Shown here: piece by piece, positions 62,422-64,000 of the stretch
Layout of the letters: each line of letters opens with the position of its first letter
How positions within the stretch are numbered: the stretch's first letter is position 1
Source of the DNA: Amia ocellicauda
Taxonomy: Eukaryota; Chordata; Actinopteri; Amiiformes; Amiidae
NCBI RefSeq assembly: GCF_036373705.1
Contig: NC_089866.1
Coordinates: 8,504,001-8,568,000, forward strand
Length of the DNA stretch: 64,000 nucleotides
Reading direction: 5' to 3'
Notes under the pieces: generated by a model
The model's database searches: none
Seen by the model: the letters and a program-made list of their open reading frames with translations, nothing else
What the model was told of the DNA's origin: nothing
Program-made: the position numbers and the translations under genes

Positions 62422-63871
62422 TGTACCTTTGCGTGTCTGGGGCCAATCCAATGAGCTCATGAGACGAGGGATATTTTTATATCTGGAATCGCAGGTCTCT
62501 TTGTTGTAACAGCACCAACCACCTAAAAATAAGACCCTAATATTAGCATTTGATGATTTTACAAGAGAGATCCAATTAGCCCTTGACCCAGGACTGAGAA
62601 GAATGTGCCAAGGGTATCTAAAGCATGCACCTCCCCCACAGTGTGTAGATTCACCTTACTGCACACTCTAATTATCTTCCTTATAACAACAACTTGCACC
62701 GAATTCAGTTTGAACCACAGGGAGGACTGGGCTAAGTGTGCATCTACAGTTAAAAAATAGACGCCTAGGTGCAAGGAAATAAAGGATAAACAATTATAGT
62801 CAAAAGAAAGATAAACCACAGCAATATCACTTCATCAAAAACCTCAAGGCTTCTTGCACTGAAAATCACAGCATAATTAAACTACAAACAAGCGCCCACT
62901 AACAACATGAGAAATTTGAAAAGGAGAAGTCATACCTTCTAAAAATATCATCCAACGTTTGCTCCCCTTGTTCTCCCTCAGGTAAAACCTGGAAATTAGC
63001 ATGAAGAAAGAATCAGGACATTAATCAAATCAAACATTAATCAGACAGAATATAATATGTGCTCTACACCCACTCACCAATCTATCTATTTGGAAAGCTA
63101 ATTTTCTAGCAGTATGGAAGCATTAAAGGTTAATCATGTGACATTTTCTGTTTCTCGTCAAAACTCTTGTTAATATTATAAATGAGGCTAGAAATACAAC
63201 TAAACGGACTAGAAAAATAAAATAAAGTGACACAAGCCTCCTCTGACACTGGGTAGTAAGACAAGGTACCCCCATCTGGTCCTACCCTCGCCAACCCAAT
63301 CTGATTCTGCCTGTATTTGAACTCCAGACAAAGATAAACAGCAAAGTGCTGGACTCAGACCAGCAATCTGCAGAACTGATGAGGTAATTAGAAAGGGAGG
63401 CTATGAAAAGATGAGATAACAGGGGAGTCTGCCTAAGCACTCTGAATTATGTAAACGGATTGAGAAGCTTTGTGGTGAATGTGGAGAGAAGAAATGGAAA
63501 ATCACAATCAAATGTTTGATATTAAACCACAGGCAGACAGAGACAGAGTAGGAGACGCTGTTGAGGTTGACTCACCCTGCATTGGTCCCATCGTTGCAGG
63601 TGACCTGAGTGTTCTTCAGGAAATGAAGCTTCATGTCATCGCTGGACTTGTGGAGGTGAAGGGCTGGATTCTGGAGAGGCTTGGCATTGGGAAGCCCCTG
63701 TTCCTTGCTGTGCTCTTGGAGAGCTGATTCTTCATCATTGGGGGGCTGTTGAGCTGCTTCCCCCGCTGGACTCACTGTTTTCCTGGTAGCCTTGCTGTTG
63801 GGTTTGCGGTTGTTCTGGGAAACAACCCCCCCCAGCAGAAGCAGGAAAGCCACATGGCCCAATATATTCAT
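58092..63871 (-). CDS. notum2: Notum palmitoleoyl-protein carboxylesterase, probably notum2
   Basis: Notum is a secreted alpha/beta hydrolase that removes the palmitoleate from Wnt and so blocks Wnt signalling. Eleven minus-strand exons join in frame (63576-63871, 62936-62988, 62427-62522, 62076-62136, 61528-61598, 61299-61401, 60693-60881, 59718-59818, 59416-59563, 58735-58782, 58092-58398) to give 490 residues; human NOTUM is 496. A signal peptide covers about 1-19. The catalytic triad is intact: Ser227 in AGTSAGG, Asp334 in QWLFDEEQL, His383 in CLSHT; human spacings are 108 and 49, here 107 and 49. Pocket residues Trp119, Phe262, Ile285, Phe313 and Phe314 are kept, but the position of human Tyr129 is Cys120, and Ser324 replaces the free Cys330. 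No N-X-S/T sequon exists. The divergence from human NOTUM and the linkage to itpripl2/syt17 rather than to a 17q25-like region suggest the fish notum2 paralogue; the paralogue call is less sure than the family call. Confidence 0.93.
58735..58782 (-). CDS. notum2: notum coding exon 10
   Basis: This 48-nt exon covers residues 373-388 ([15 protein letters not shown]) and holds catalytic His383. Confidence 0.93.
58783..59415 (-). other. notum intron 9
   Basis: I see only ordinary intron sequence. Confidence 0.75.
59416..59563 (-). CDS. notum2: notum coding exon 9
   Basis: This exon covers residues 324-372, including [14 protein letters not shown] (catalytic Asp334) and [16 protein letters not shown]. 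Confidence 0.95.
59718..59818 (-). CDS. notum2: notum coding exon 8
   Basis: This exon covers residues 290-323, including [20 protein letters not shown] with the pocket Phe pair. Confidence 0.94.
59819..60692 (-). other. notum intron 7
   Basis: I see only ordinary intron sequence. Confidence 0.75.
60693..60881 (-). CDS. notum2: notum coding exon 7
   Basis: This exon covers residues 227-289 with [25 protein letters not shown] and [12 protein letters not shown]. It begins with the last base of the Ser227 codon. Confidence 0.95.
60882..61298 (-). other. notum intron 6
   Basis: I see only ordinary intron sequence. Confidence 0.75.
61299..61401 (-). CDS. notum2: notum coding exon 6
   Basis: This exon covers residues 193-226 ([18 protein letters not shown] to VVMLAGT). 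It ends with the first two bases of the catalytic Ser227 codon. Confidence 0.94.
61528..61598 (-). CDS. notum2: notum coding exon 5
   Basis: This exon of 71 nt covers residues 169-192 ([16 protein letters not shown]), matching the human [16 protein letters not shown]. Confidence 0.94.
61599..62075 (-). other. notum intron 4
   Basis: The intron contains a short ATA-type trinucleotide run near 62036-62053 and nothing else notable. Confidence 0.75.
62076..62136 (-). CDS. notum2: notum coding exon 4
   Basis: This exon of 61 nt covers residues 149-168 ([19 protein letters not shown]), matching human GILSSQPEENPYWWNAN. Confidence 0.93.
62336..62418. repeat. (CA)n microsatellite (UG repeat in notum transcript)
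   Basis: About 41 uninterrupted CA units, the longest dinucleotide repeat in the window. Its right end is 8 bases from the notum exon 3 boundary. Confidence 0.97.
62427..62522 (-). CDS. notum2: notum coding exon 3
   Basis: This exon covers residues 117-148 with [15 protein letters not shown] and [10 protein letters not shown]. The donor AAAG|GTACAGCAG is followed at once by a long TG repeat. Confidence 0.94.
62936..62988 (-). CDS. notum2: notum coding exon 2
   Basis: This exon of 53 nt, too short for ORF scans, covers residues 99-116 ([17 protein letters not shown]). The acceptor is TTCCAG and the donor is GAAG|GTATGA. Confidence 0.93.
62989..63575 (-). other. notum intron 1
   Basis: I see only ordinary intron sequence. 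Confidence 0.75.
63576..63871 (-). CDS. notum2: notum coding exon 1
   Basis: This exon covers residues 1-99: the signal peptide [19 protein letters not shown], a low-complexity pro-region, then [15 protein letters not shown]. The donor is GCAGG|GTGAGT. Confidence 0.93.
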
Positions 63872-64000
63872 AGCAAAGCTAACAGTATCTGTGAAAGAGA
63901 AGAAAACTCTTCAATAGCATTATTAACTGGAATGCTGGGTGGAAGACTCATCCACCAAATCATCCTCCAGTCAACGAAGCAGGATCAATAAAACAGGAGA
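63872..64000 (-). other. notum 5' UTR end and putative upstream intron
   Basis: Seventeen bases upstream of the start codon the minus strand reads CTCTTTCACAG followed by ATACTG, a good splice acceptor at 63889-63890. The first coding exon probably begins at 63888 and a noncoding first exon and the promoter lie beyond the right edge. Confidence 0.5.

Overview
The window is nuclear DNA of a vertebrate, most likely a ray-finned fish. It carries five spliced or single-exon protein genes with canonical GT-AG introns, dense long dinucleotide microsatellites, and a notum2-like gene linked to syt17/itpripl2, which I do not expect in mammals. It holds no bacterial, phage, plasmid or CRISPR feature. 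The species cannot be read from the sequence.

Layout from left to right: (1) 62-6072, minus strand: the first six coding exons (266 residues) of smg1, the nonsense-mediated-decay kinase; the gene runs off the left edge. Its CpG-rich promoter lies around 5860-6360. (2) 6.4-15.4 kb: intergenic space between two divergent genes. (3) 15401-18836, plus strand: complete five-exon clec19a, a small secreted C-type lectin. (4) 18.8-24.8 kb: convergent intergenic space. (5) 24833-42046, minus strand: complete syt17 (B/K protein), eight coding exons including one of 18 nt, 475 residues. (6) 42.0-50.4 kb: intergenic, with one unrecognised plus-strand ORF of 103 codons (46249-46560) that shows coding-like codon use and many cysteines. 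(7) 50427-51896, minus strand: single-exon itpripl2. (8) 51.9-58.1 kb: intergenic. (9) 58092-63871, minus strand: complete coding region of a Notum carboxylesterase, 11 exons, 490 residues, probably notum2.

The genes do not form a pathway. smg1 acts in mRNA surveillance, clec19a is a secreted lectin, syt17 acts in membrane traffic, itpripl2 is a membrane protein with a Mab-21-like fold, and notum removes palmitoleate from secreted Wnt. They are linked by conserved synteny: smg1, itpripl2, syt17 and clec19a also lie close together on human chromosome 16p12 (recalled, not checked), but here clec19a points the opposite way from syt17.

The most useful second looks are the unrecognised cysteine-rich ORF, the Notum paralogue with no N-glycosylation sequon and changed pocket and cysteine positions, the syt17 microexon, long UG and CU repeats abutting splice sites, an overlapping uORF-start pair in smg1, and an 80-bp direct repeat enclosing a block with strong strand asymmetry in a syt17 intron. 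I see no sign of a wholly new multi-gene system.
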